Positions 27,205-35,649 of a stretch of 58,081 nt of DNA are shown here, in pieces. Where the stretch lies: assembly GCA_900548975.1 (NCBI GenBank), contig URMS01000017.1, positions 1-58,081 of the forward strand, in the 5' to 3' direction. The stretch's first letter is position 1. Each line of letters begins with the position of its first letter. The notes below the pieces were generated by a model. It did no database searches, had not been told where the DNA came from, and worked only from the letters and a program-made list of their open reading frames with translations. The position numbers were made by a program, and so were the translations under genes. Source of the stretch: an uncultured Porphyromonadaceae bacterium. GTDB taxonomy: Bacteria > Bacteroidota > Bacteroidia > Bacteroidales > Muribaculaceae.

Positions 27205-30200
27205 TTAGAAGGATACAGACAGACCGAGCGTCCATGTTCGCATGAAAGGATAGCCTGTGCCCGCTCCACGATCATTCGATGTAGAGAAGTCGGCATCGCC
27301 AAGACCGGTACCCTCGGGATCTATAGTCTTGCAGTGTTTGAAGAAAGGCGAGATCGTGAAGAGATTCTCGGCCTGCACATACACCCGCAGGTCGCTCATA
27401 CTCAGCGCATGGCATATTTTCTTGTTGAAGCTGTAGTCGATCTGAAGGTTTTTCAGGCGTACATAGGCCAGATTCTGGAGGTAGCGATCGTTGACAGTAG
27501 TGAGTTCGTAGTTACCGCTGTTCGACACGTAGCCGCGTACGCGGGGCCAGTATGCATCGGGGTTTTCCTCCGACCATACATTTTCGGCTCTATGCTCCAA
27601 CAGGTCGTAGCCATAGGGGCGACCGTATTTGCCCCAGAAGAAGCTTGTTTCCGACGACGGATACCAGTGTTTGCGGCCCACACCCTGGAAGAAAGCACTG
27701 ATGCCGATACCGTTCCAGTTGGCCGACAAAGTGAGGCCAAACTGATAGCGGGGAAGACTGTTGCCTATCACACGGCGGTCGCCGGGATCGTCGGCCGTAT
27801 TTGCTCCTGTGTTCACAAGACCGTCGTTGTTCAAGTCGGCATACATAAGGTCGCCGGGAAGATACTTATTGGATTTCTGGGAAACCTTGGCCACAGACGA
27901 CTGATTTACCTTTCCATTAGGCGCATAAGTACCGTCCGACTTGGGTCCGCGGGGCTGCGAGTAATCGTAGTTGCCCACCTTTGTGCCGGTAGTACGTGCG
28001 GCCACCTGGTCTTCGTGTTCGTAGAGACCCTCGATGTGGTAGCCCCAGATTTCGCCTACACGCTGTCCTTCGTAATATGTCGAAAGGCTGCGGGTATCGT
28101 TGTTGAACTTGGTGATGGTCGAATAGTAGTCCCACACCATGCCCTTGACACTATAGCTGAACGGCTTACCGGCAAGGATAAACTGATCCCGCCATGTGAG
28201 CGACAGTTCCCAGCCGTTGGTCCGCATGTCGGCGTAGTTGCCCTTGGGAGCTGAGGCACCAAGAACGGCAGGCAGCGTGGGGCCTACGGTATACATATCG
28301 GTGGTTTTGCGAATGTAGTAATCGCCCTGAAACGATATGCGATCGTTGAGAGCGCCAAGGTCCAGGCCCACATTATATGTAGTGGTGCGTTCCCAAGTAA
28401 GGCCCGACGGCACCAGACCTGGTACATAGGCATATGTCTTCTTCGATCCGTCGATGAGTACGCTTGTAGTCGACGGATTCACAAGCGACATATAGCTGTA
28501 GGGCGAAGCATTGCCATTGCCAAGCGAGCCTGCCGACAGACGGAGTTTACCATTATTGAGCCAGCTGCGTGCAGAGGACAGGAAGTTTTCTTCGGAGAAA
28601 CGCCATGCCAGGGAGCCCGAAGGGAATAAACCCCACCGGGAATCGCTCGGGAACTTCGACGAACCGTCGTAACGGCCACTGAATTCGGCCAGATAACGAC
28701 CCTTAAAGGTATAATCGGCGCGGAACAGAATACCTACATATGCCCATTCGTTGCCGCCCTCGCCGAGAGCTGCGGTGAGCATATCGCCGTCCATAAGATT
28801 GAATGAGGTATATTTATCGGAAAGATTTCCACGGCGATACATTCTGTACCAATTGTAGTTGCTATGCTCGATATTGAAACCACCCAATACATTGAGATAG
28901 TGGTCATCATTATTGAACTTAGGTATATAGTTGGCCGTTGCGTTGGCAGAATAGTATTCTGTATTGTAGGTATAGCGATCGAACTTCGAGAACGATCCGC
29001 GTTTACCCGTAAGACCGGGACCGGTAGAGAATTCCATCTGTGTGTTGCGCGACTCGTTTACCTGCGATTTTTGCCACCACGAAAAGTCGCCTTTGAAAAA
29101 CAGCTGATCTTTGACAGCTTCCCATGTGAGAGCAGTCTGGTTGCGGATATATCGTATGCGTTTTTTCTGCCACGAGGTATTCTCTATGAAGCCTGCATAG
29201 CCGGAGTACACGGCAAATTCGGTCCAGGTGCCGTCGGGGTTTTTGGCCTGCTGCATAGGATAGCCCTGATGCATGAGCATGCGCAGCGGGTGCTGATCGT
29301 CGTAAAGCACCATCGGCTCTTTGAAATCGTTGATGGTAAGACTGGTGATGTTCTCGATCTTTACCTGCGGACTTATCTGGAGTTCGCCGCGGGCACGAGT
29401 ATTGTAGTTTTTGAAATACTGATCGCCAACTTTATATATACCATTGTCGTAGGAATAACGACCCGATACATAGTAGCGACATTTATCGTTGCCGCCCGAC
29501 ACACTCAGCGCATGCTCTGTGGCGAGGCTGCTTTTCTTGTAAAATTCGCTGAACCAGTTGTTACTGCCATAGTATTCATACTTCTTTCCGTCGGGACTCA
29601 AGCCGACCGAAGGCAGCGTCGGATCGTTGACCCATGCTTCAAGGCGATCACGGTAGCCGCTGTTGATGGGGAAAACATTGTTGATACCGTTAGGTTGCTG
29701 TTCTTCTTTTGCCACATAGGCGTTGACAAAGTTGTCGAACCACTGCAGACCGTTGGTTTCGACCTGGTCTTCCCATTTGTAGAGGCGCTCGTTTACAGAG
29801 AATCGGCCGGTATAGTTAACCTTAGTTTTGCCGGCAACTCCTTTTCGGGTAGTGATGAGAACTACGCCAAAAGCACCGCGGGCACCATAGATAGCCGCCG
29901 AAGACGCATCCTTGAGAACAGACACACTCTCGACATCTGCGGGGTTGACCGAACTGATGTCGCTCTCAACACCGTCGATAAGCACCAGAGGGCTACCGCC
30001 ACTGCCTATCGAGCTTGTACCACGTATATTGATCGAGGAGCCGCGCGAAGGCTTGCCGTCGCCCAAAGTTATGTTAAGGCCGGGAATCTGCCCCTGCAGG
30101 GCGCGGGCTACATTGTTGTGGCCTCGCTCGGCTATCAGTTTAGAGTCGATCTGATCGACGGCGCCTACAAGATTTGCCTTTTTCACAGTACCATAACCGA

Positions 30201-30807
30201 TTACCACTACCTGGTCGAGCGACTCGTCAGCGTTCTGCATCACAATATCATATGTCGATTTCTCGCCGACTTTGAATTTTATCGGATACATGCCCACCAT
30301 CGACACCGTAAGGGTCTGCCCGACAGCTGCTGTAATCTTGAACTCGCCTTCTATATCGGCCACCGCAAGTATGCGGTCGCCTTCTGCAGTTATCGATGCT
30401 CCGGTGAGTGGTTCGCCCGCTTCGTCGACTATCTTGCCACTTATCTGCTTGCGCACTACGCCCGGCGATGTCTTACCCGAAGCCGAACCTTCCTTTACGA
30501 TAACGATAGACTCCGGCGAAACGATAGTAAATGTGAGTTTACGGCCGGTCAACACTTTACGGAGAACATCGGGTACCGATGCATTCTCGACTTTCAGGGT
30601 TATATCCGCCTTCTTGTCGAGGACTGAGTTTTGGTACGAAAATCTGTAGGGTGTCTGCTCCTCGATTTTCTGAAGTACCGTTTCCACTGTGGCATTTTTG
30701 AGATCGAGCGTTACGCCAGGGACTGCCTGCGCTCTCGAACCAAGGCCACCAAGCAGCATAATCACCAGTATGATTATGCTTTTAAAACATGGACGAAAGT
30801 TGTTCAT
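27205..30807 (-). CDS. SusC/RagA TonB-dependent transporter with STN signalling domain
   Basis: A 1200-residue outer-membrane importer. In order: signal peptide; STN/secretin domain (about residues 30-110, VTLDLKNATVETVLQKIEEQ); CarboxypepD regulatory domain (about 128-210, ISGKIVDEAGEPLTGASI); TonB box-like VVVIGYGTVKK; plug with SLINIRGT-like SSINIRGTSSIGSGGSPLVL and VLKDASSAAIYGARGA; then the 22-strand barrel ending WTLGLSVSF. The STN domain is the feature that lets such transporters signal to a FecR anti-sigma factor, and a FecR/ECF pair lies directly upstream. Confidence 0.97.
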   Translation of the reverse strand: MNNFRPCFKSIIILVIMLLGGLGSRAQAVPGVTLDLKNATVETVLQKIEEQTPYRFSYQNSVLDKKADITLKVENASVPDVLRKVLTGRKLTFTIVSPESIVIVKEGSASGKTSPGVVRKQISGKIVDEAGEPLTGASITAEGDRILAVADIEGEFKITAAVGQTLTVSMVGMYPIKFKVGEKSTYDIVMQNADESLDQVVVIGYGTVKKANLVGAVDQIDSKLIAERGHNNVARALQGQIPGLNITLGDGKPSRGSSINIRGTSSIGSGGSPLVLIDGVESDISSVNPADVESVSVLKDASSAAIYGARGAFGVVLITTRKGVAGKTKVNYTGRFSVNERLYKWEDQVETNGLQWFDNFVNAYVAKEEQQPNGINNVFPINSGYRDRLEAWVNDPTLPSVGLSPDGKKYEYYGSNNWFSEFYKKSSLATEHALSVSGGNDKCRYYVSGRYSYDNGIYKVGDQYFKNYNTRARGELQISPQVKIENITSLTINDFKEPMVLYDDQHPLRMLMHQGYPMQQAKNPDGTWTEFAVYSGYAGFIENTSWQKKRIRYIRNQTALTWEAVKDQLFFKGDFSWWQKSQVNESRNTQMEFSTGPGLTGKRGSFSKFDRYTYNTEYYSANATANYIPKFNNDDHYLNVLGGFNIEHSNYNWYRMYRRGNLSDKYTSFNLMDGDMLTAALGEGGNEWAYVGILFRADYTFKGRYLAEFSGRYDGSSKFPSDSRWGLFPSGSLAWRFSEENFLSSARSWLNNGKLRLSAGSLGNGNASPYSYMSLVNPSTTSVLIDGSKKTYAYVPGLVPSGLTWERTTTYNVGLDLGALNDRISFQGDYYIRKTTDMYTVGPTLPAVLGASAPKGNYADMRTNGWELSLTWRDQFILAGKPFSYSVKGMVWDYYSTITKFNNDTRSLSTYYEGQRVGEIWGYHIEGLYEHEDQVAARTTGTKVGNYDYSQPRGPKSDGTYAPNGKVNQSSVAKVSQKSNKYLPGDLMYADLNNDGLVNTGANTADDPGDRRVIGNSLPRYQFGLTLSANWNGIGISAFFQGVGRKHWYPSSETSFFWGKYGRPYGYDLLEHRAENVWSEENPDAYWPRVRGYVSNSGNYELTTVNDRYLQNLAYVRLKNLQIDYSFNKKICHALSMSDLRVYVQAENLFTISPFFKHCKTIDPEGTGLGDADFSTSNDRGAGTGYPFMRTWTLGLSVSF

Positions 30808-30883
30808 AAAAATATTAGATTGGTTTTGTATGGTTTACTGTCTGCTAAGACTCAGCCAAAACCCAATCGTACTAAAAAAATTA

Positions 30884-30899
30884 TATGTTTTAAAACATA
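30884..30899. promoter_or_regulatory. AT-rich perfect palindrome upstream of susC
   Basis: TATGTTTTAAAACATA is a perfect 16-base palindrome 77 bases before the susC start, in the 198-base gap between fecR and susC. No TAnnTTTG box is visible on the minus strand there, consistent with an ECF-dependent promoter. A further AT repeat lies near 30978-30994. Confidence 0.45.
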
Positions 30900-31005
30900 A
30901 TTTAGCATTTTCATTTCATAAGCTTCCGTTTTCGGAGTACACAGCATTAAGAGAGCAGAACCCGCCATAGCGAGTACCTATATATAGATATATACCTTAA
31001 TTATA

Positions 31006-31929
31006 TTATGGTTTGATACGCACGGCAGCTTTCATATCGAAATCATATACTTCGCTTAATATCGTAAGCGCTTCGTTGAGATTGTCATCGGGAAGGGTGC
31101 CGGTAAAAGCATCGTCGATATGAGACTTAGCTTCGGCAGACAACTCTATCTTGTAATCGCGCTCAAGCATATATATAAGTGAATCGGGCGACACATTGTC
31201 GTAGGATTTCTGATGACGCATCCATCCGGTGGCAAGATGGCATCCGTGATCTTTTATCTCGAAAACGTTATCACATCTGTCGTATCGCGCCACACTGCCG
31301 GCATCGAGAGTCAATTTTTCGCCGGGCGCCATAAGCTGTACCACTCCTTCCACAAGAGCCACCGTAACAGCCGAATCGCCGTCTAATGCCCGAACGTTGA
31401 ACGAAGTACCCAGCACCCGCACCGTAAGGTCGCCGAGCAATATTTGGAACGGATGCTCCGCGTCTTTAGCCACATCGAAATATGCCTCGCCGGCAAAGGA
31501 CACCGCACGTACAGAATCGGTCGTAAAATCAGGACTATACCACAATCGGGAACCGGCATTGAGGCATACATCAGTACCATCGGGCAGAGTGACAGTGGCC
31601 CGCTCCCGATCTCCGGTTGCCACACACAAACGGCTATCGTATCTCTCACTCTTCTCATGCGCCAGCATCAATGCAAACACACCTGCCACAAGCACAGGCA
31701 CCAGCACGGCGGCAATTTTACCCCATACGTGCCAAAGGCCTATACGACGGCGGCGGTCGCGCTCATGCGCATCGATAAAGGCATCGACCCTTTCCTTTAT
31801 TTTTATAAGATCGTCGCGGTAAGCACCCTCATCGTCTTCCGAGAAATCCTGCCACGATCTAAACAGCCTTTCTTCCAGCTCGTCTGCAGTACCGGTCGTT
31901 TTATATGTATCTTTATCTTTTCTGTCCAT
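31006..31929 (-). CDS. FecR-family anti-sigma factor
   Basis: A 307-residue inner-membrane protein. The cytoplasmic N-terminus (about 1-66, ELEERLFRSWQDF) would bind the sigma factor. One transmembrane helix is near 68-88 (IAAVLVPVLVAGVFALML). The periplasmic FecR domain has ERATVTLPDGTDVCLNAGSRLWY, FAGEAYFDVAKD and VRVLGTSFNVRA. A C-terminal STN-like part (SLIYMLERDYKIELSAEA) would contact the SusC STN domain. It lies 15 bases after the sigma gene in the same operon. Confidence 0.95.
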   Translation of the reverse strand: MDRKDKDTYKTTGTADELEERLFRSWQDFSEDDEGAYRDDLIKIKERVDAFIDAHERDRRRRIGLWHVWGKIAAVLVPVLVAGVFALMLAHEKSERYDSRLCVATGDRERATVTLPDGTDVCLNAGSRLWYSPDFTTDSVRAVSFAGEAYFDVAKDAEHPFQILLGDLTVRVLGTSFNVRALDGDSAVTVALVEGVVQLMAPGEKLTLDAGSVARYDRCDNVFEIKDHGCHLATGWMRHQKSYDNVSPDSLIYMLERDYKIELSAEAKSHIDDAFTGTLPDDNLNEALTILSEVYDFDMKAAVRIKP

Positions 31930-31944
31930 TGTGCCTATACCGTA

Positions 31945-32544
31945 TTACATATGATCGGATCTACCTATGATCTGACTCAGGAGACCACAAAACTGGATTA
32001 CCATAAATATATGTTTGCCAAGATTCTGACGCAAAATTCGAAGACCCTGGGATAGTGCATTCTTCACAGTCTGAACTGAAAGATCCAGATGCTCGGCAAT
32101 CTCCCGATGCCCTTTATGCTCGAAGCGCGACATTCGGACAACATCGCGCTGAGTTGGGGTTAATCGATCGATATAGCCATTGACAAGAGTTTCGAGCTCT
32201 AAATATTCTTGCTCGGAGACATCTTCGCTCCCTACGGCATTTGCCTCTGTGTAGGAACCGTACTCCATTGCAATCCTGGATTTCCACGAGTCTATCAAGG
32301 CATTTCGCGACATGGCAAACAAAAGACTCTTCACCGAATCAGTGTTCTTTATACGCCCCCGGTTCAACCATAGCTTAATGAAGACATCCTGTACCACATC
32401 TTCCGCATCGGCCTTCGACTTGCAGTATTCAAGCGAAAATGCAAATAAACGGGAGGCATAGAGATCGTAGATCCTGTCGAACGAACGACGGTCTCCGTCT
32501 ATCAGACCTTTGATAAGTGTGCTTTCGTGGAATTGTGTACTCAT
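31945..32544 (-). CDS. ECF RNA polymerase sigma factor (sigma-70 family)
   Basis: A 199-residue ECF sigma factor. Region 2: RIYDLYASRLFAFSLEYCKSKADAEDVVQDVFIKLW. Region 4: LTPTQRDVVRMSRFEHKGHREIAEHLDLSVQTVKNALSQGLRIL. A short extra tail follows (residues about 180-199). The start at 32544 (MSTQFHEST) is chosen over the ATG 11 codons upstream. With FecR and the STN-bearing SusC it forms a trans-envelope substrate-sensing switch for the PUL. Its own promoter is of the housekeeping type (32598-32628). Confidence 0.95.
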   Translation of the reverse strand: MSTQFHESTLIKGLIDGDRRSFDRIYDLYASRLFAFSLEYCKSKADAEDVVQDVFIKLWLNRGRIKNTDSVKSLLFAMSRNALIDSWKSRIAMEYGSYTEANAVGSEDVSEQEYLELETLVNGYIDRLTPTQRDVVRMSRFEHKGHREIAEHLDLSVQTVKNALSQGLRILRQNLGKHIFMVIQFCGLLSQIIGRSDHM

Positions 32545-32597
32545 GGCTGTGATGGGGGTGAGCAAAGCCGACACCATCCGGTTTAGAATTAGGTCAA

Positions 32598-32628
32598 CAA
32601 ATATATGTTATTTTTATAATTATTTCAA
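32598..32628 (-). promoter_or_regulatory. Promoter of the sigma/fecR unit
   Basis: On the minus strand TTG at 32628-32626 and TATATTTG at 32605-32598, gap 20, match the housekeeping consensus, 53 bases before the sigma start. Confidence 0.65.
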
Positions 32629-32685
32629 TAAAACGTAAAACAAACTGCAGAATCGCCACCGTTTTTTTCACATTTATTAACGTAA

Positions 32686-32811
32686 ATATCCTGGCGTCAA
32701 GCCGTGGTGGTGCTCGCCACCACCAATGGCGCCGATAGTCTTGCTGAATTCGCCGACATCGTAGTCGATCATCTCGGCGACCCGGCTCTTGATAAACTTT
32801 TCGGATATTGA
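32686..32811 (+). pseudogene. Remnant of the 3' end of a HAD phosphatase gene
   Basis: An open stretch without a start codon, ending in TGA at 32809-32811. It encodes VVVLATTNGADSLAEFAD followed by IVVDHLGDPALDKLFGY. Aligned by eye with the last 33 residues of the intact HAD protein (18221-18838) about 21 positions agree, including the TTN, ADIVV, LGD and LF blocks. Motifs I to IV of the enzyme are missing, and a stop codon lies just upstream at 32683. It is a gene tail left behind, in the same orientation as the intact gene on the other side of the PUL. Confidence 0.75.
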
Positions 32812-32917
32812 TTTTTTTAGACGGACCGTTTTTTAAGAAGTCTTAAGACGTTTGAGAGGCTTTAGAAAGGCAAAGGCGGTCAAAATTGTTTAAAAACATT
32901 AAATATTTAAATTTCTT

Positions 32918-32949
32918 TTTGATATTTAGTGTGATTTATATTAATTTTG
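32918..32949 (+). promoter_or_regulatory. Promoter of the Lrp/AsnC regulator gene
   Basis: TTTG at 32918-32921 and TAATTTTG at 32942-32949, gap 20, fit the Bacteroidetes consensus; start codon 54 bases downstream. The rest of 32812-32917 is AT-rich and shows nothing I can name. Confidence 0.7.
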
Positions 32950-33002
32950 TGACACAAAGCTAACCTTACAATCATCACCAATAAGCCAAAAGACATAGAT
33001 AC

Positions 33003-33467
33003 ATGGCACGTCAATTTTTCGATAATCTCGATCTAACTATCCTTCATTCGCTTACAACGAACGCCCGCACACCCTATCTCGAAATAGCCCGCGAATACGG
33101 CGTATCAGGTGCTGCGGTACACCAGCGCGTACAGCGTCTGCTTCAGAACAAAGTCATAATCGGTTCGGAATGTCTGGTTGATCCTGAAACTGTAGGACTC
33201 AATGTCATCGCTTATCTTGGTATCTGCCTGCTGCCCGACACCGACATCGACCCCATAATCGAAGCACTTGCCGCTATCCCCGAAGTAACGGAATGCCACA
33301 TCGTTGGCGGCCGTTTCGACCTCATGGTCAAGCTCTATGCCCACGACAACAAACATCTTTACGACCTTATCAAGAACCGCATCCGCACTCTTCCGGTGAC
33401 CTCCACCGAAACCATGATGTCGTTCTCGCAGGTACTCCGTCGCCCCATACCTATCACCAACGACTGA
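33003..33467 (+). CDS. Lrp/AsnC family transcriptional regulator
   Basis: A 154-residue regulator: N-terminal winged helix (DLTILHSLTTNARTPYLEIAREYGVSGAAVHQRVQRLLQN) and C-terminal ligand-binding RAM domain (LDPETVGLNVIAYLGICL, VTECHIVGGRFDLMVKLYAHD). Such proteins bind amino acids or other small metabolites. It lies just upstream of the methylmalonyl-CoA decarboxylase cluster on the same strand but with its own promoter, and the cluster has another -7 box, so a regulatory link is plausible but unproven. Confidence 0.94.
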   Translation: MARQFFDNLDLTILHSLTTNARTPYLEIAREYGVSGAAVHQRVQRLLQNKVIIGSECLVDPETVGLNVIAYLGICLLPDTDIDPIIEALAAIPEVTECHIVGGRFDLMVKLYAHDNKHLYDLIKNRIRTLPVTSTETMMSFSQVLRRPIPITND

Positions 33468-33520
33468 CCTAAGTTATAGTTTTTTAAGCCGACCTATACG
33501 GCAAATCTATAAATTTTGTC

Positions 33521-33528
33521 TAAATTTG
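33521..33528 (+). promoter_or_regulatory. -7 box of the methylmalonyl-CoA decarboxylase operon
   Basis: TAAATTTG, 111 bases before the epimerase start; no clear -33 element. It is followed at once by the leader hairpin at 33537-33582. Confidence 0.5.
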
Positions 33529-33536
33529 CAAATCGG

Positions 33537-33582
33537 AAGCCGGGAATCAGCGGCGCATAGCGCCATTGCTTCCTCGGCTTTT
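33537..33582 (+). promoter_or_regulatory. Leader hairpin of the mce-mmdA operon
   Basis: AAGCCG (33537-33542) pairs with CGGCTT (33575-33580), with an inner GGCGC-ATA-GCGCC hairpin, then TTATT. It begins at about the expected transcription start, so it is either a 5' stabilising structure or an attenuator; alternatively it terminates the lrp transcript. Confidence 0.5.
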
Positions 33583-33638
33583 ATTGCATATCCGACAGTT
33601 TTCTATAGAATAAACAAATCACTTAAATATTTCAAACT

Positions 33639-34061
33639 ATGGAAATTTCCCATATCGAACACATCGGCATCGCCGTTCCGTCGCTCGACGAGGCAATACC
33701 TTTCTACGAGAATATTCTCGGTTTCAAATGCTTCGCAATCGAAGAAGTCGCTGACCAGAAAGTGCGTACTGCATTCTTTCAGGTAGGCCAGACCAAAATA
33801 GAGCTTCTCGAAGGCACCTCCGAGGACAGCGCCATCTCCAAATTCATAGCCAACAACGGTGGCCGCGGCGGCATACAGCATGTGGCATTCGCCGTTGAAG
33901 ACGGTGTGGCAAACGCTCTTGCCGAGGCCGAAGAAAAAGGCTGCCGCCTCATCGACAAGGCTCCGCGCAAAGGTGCCGAAGGACTCAATATCGCATTCCT
34001 GCACCCCAAATCGACCGTAGGCACTCTGGTAGAGCTCTGCGAAGACCCCAAAAAGAAATAA
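33639..34061 (+). CDS. mce: Methylmalonyl-CoA epimerase
   Basis: A 140-residue VOC-fold metalloenzyme that interconverts (R)- and (S)-methylmalonyl-CoA. Metal ligands appear in ISHIEHIGIAV (His), TKIELLEGTSEDS (Glu), GGIQHVAFAVED (His) and TLVELCED (Glu). The length is standard (about 136-148). First gene of the decarboxylase cluster; it supplies the correct epimer to MmdA in the succinate-to-propionate route. Confidence 0.95.
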   Translation: MEISHIEHIGIAVPSLDEAIPFYENILGFKCFAIEEVADQKVRTAFFQVGQTKIELLEGTSEDSAISKFIANNGGRGGIQHVAFAVEDGVANALAEAEEKGCRLIDKAPRKGAEGLNIAFLHPKSTVGTLVELCEDPKKK

Positions 34062-34094
34062 GGCTCAACCCCACAACATACCTATCAAAACACT

Positions 34095-35648
34095 ATGAGC
34101 AGCCAGCTTGAAAAAGTACAAGAACTCATCGCCCTGCGCACAGAAGCGCGCCTCGGCGGCGGTGAAAAAGCAATAGAAAAACAGCACGAAAGAGGCAAGT
34201 ACACTGCCCGCGAACGCATTGCCCAGCTCCTCGACGAAGGTTCGTTCGAGGAACTCGACATGTTTGTACGCCACCGCTGCACCAACTTCGGCCAGGAAAA
34301 GAAATCGTACCTCGGCGACGGCGTCGTAACCGGCTACGGCACAATCGATGGCCGCCTCGTGTATGTATTCGCACAGGACTTCACCGTGTTCGGCGGTTCG
34401 CTGTCGGAAACCATGGCACTTAAGATCTGCAAGGTCATGGACATGGCCATGAAGATGGGCGCTCCCGTAATCGGCCTCAACGACTCGGGCGGCGCACGTA
34501 TACAGGAAGGCATCAACGCCCTCGCCGGCTACGCCGAAATCTTCCAGCGCAACATCATGGCATCGGGTGTGATCCCCCAGATCTCCGGCATCCTCGGTCC
34601 CTGCGCAGGCGGCGCCGTATACTCCCCCGCCCTCACCGACTTCACCATCATGGCCAAAGGCATTTCCTACATGTTCCTTACCGGCCCGAAAGTAGTCAAG
34701 ACCGTTACCGGCGAAGATGTGACCCAGGACGCCCTCGGCGGCGCCGAAGTACACTCGCAGAAGAGCGGTGTATGCCACTTTGCGGCAGAAGACGGCGAAG
34801 ACGCCCTCAAGATCATCCGCAAGCTCTTCTCCTATATTCCCCAGAACAACCTCGAAGAACCCCCGCTGGTTGAATGCAACGACCCCATCGACCGTCTCGA
34901 GGACTCCCTTAACGAAATCATCCCCGACTCGCCCAACCGTCCCTACGACATGTACGAGGTTATCGGCGCTATCATCGATAACGGCGAATTCCTCGAAGTA
35001 CAGCGCGACTTTGCCAAGAACCTCATCATCGGCTTCGCACGCTTCAACGGTCAGGCTGTCGGCATCGTGGCCAACCAGCCCAAATATCTTGCCGGCGTGC
35101 TCGACAGCAACGCATCGCGCAAGGGTGCCCGCTTCGTACGCTTCTGCGACGCCTTCAACATTCCTCTGGTAACCCTCGTCGACGTTCCGGGCTTCCTCCC
35201 CGGCACAGGCCAGGAATACAACGGTGTTATCCTTCACGGTGCAAAACTGCTCTACGCCTTCGGCGAAGCCACCGTGCCCAAGGTAACAGTGACACTGCGC
35301 AAGAGCTATGGCGGCAGCCACATCGTGATGAGCTGCAAGCAGCTCCGCGGCGACATGAACTACGCATGGCCTACTGCCGAAATCGCCGTTATGGGCGGTG
35401 CAGGCGCCGTAGAGGTCCTCTACGCCAAGGAAGCCAAGGCATCGGACAATCCCGCACAGGTACTGGCCGACCGCGAGGCAGAATACAACAAGCTTTTCTG
35501 CAACCCCTATAATGCCGCCCGATATGGATATATCGACGACGTTATCGAGCCCCGCAACACCCGTTTCCGCATCATCCGCGCTCTCCAGCAGCTCGCTACC
35601 AAGAAAGTTGTCAATCCTGCCAAAAAGCACGGCAACATACCTCTGTAA
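34095..35648 (+). CDS. mmdA: Methylmalonyl-CoA decarboxylase alpha subunit (carboxyltransferase)
   Basis: A 517-residue acyl-CoA carboxyltransferase. Oxyanion-hole glycines are visible in LNDSGGARIQEGINALAGYAEIF and ISGILGPCAGGAVYSPALTDF in the N-terminal crotonase domain, with TLVDVPGFLPGTGQEYNGVI and AEIAVMGGAGAVEVLY in the C-terminal domain. It moves the carboxyl group of methylmalonyl-CoA to the biotin of the carrier protein encoded two genes downstream. The same family includes propionyl-CoA carboxylase beta, but the neighbouring OadG/OadB-type genes specify the Na+-pumping decarboxylase. Confidence 0.95.
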   Translation: MSSQLEKVQELIALRTEARLGGGEKAIEKQHERGKYTARERIAQLLDEGSFEELDMFVRHRCTNFGQEKKSYLGDGVVTGYGTIDGRLVYVFAQDFTVFGGSLSETMALKICKVMDMAMKMGAPVIGLNDSGGARIQEGINALAGYAEIFQRNIMASGVIPQISGILGPCAGGAVYSPALTDFTIMAKGISYMFLTGPKVVKTVTGEDVTQDALGGAEVHSQKSGVCHFAAEDGEDALKIIRKLFSYIPQNNLEEPPLVECNDPIDRLEDSLNEIIPDSPNRPYDMYEVIGAIIDNGEFLEVQRDFAKNLIIGFARFNGQAVGIVANQPKYLAGVLDSNASRKGARFVRFCDAFNIPLVTLVDVPGFLPGTGQEYNGVILHGAKLLYAFGEATVPKVTVTLRKSYGGSHIVMSCKQLRGDMNYAWPTAEIAVMGGAGAVEVLYAKEAKASDNPAQVLADREAEYNKLFCNPYNAARYGYIDDVIEPRNTRFRIIRALQQLATKKVVNPAKKHGNIPL

Positions 35649-35649
35649 T

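Noticed and set aside
28864..30627. 587-codon open frame antisense to susC
   Set aside because: Lies fully inside the well-supported SusC coding sequence and has no recognisable motif.
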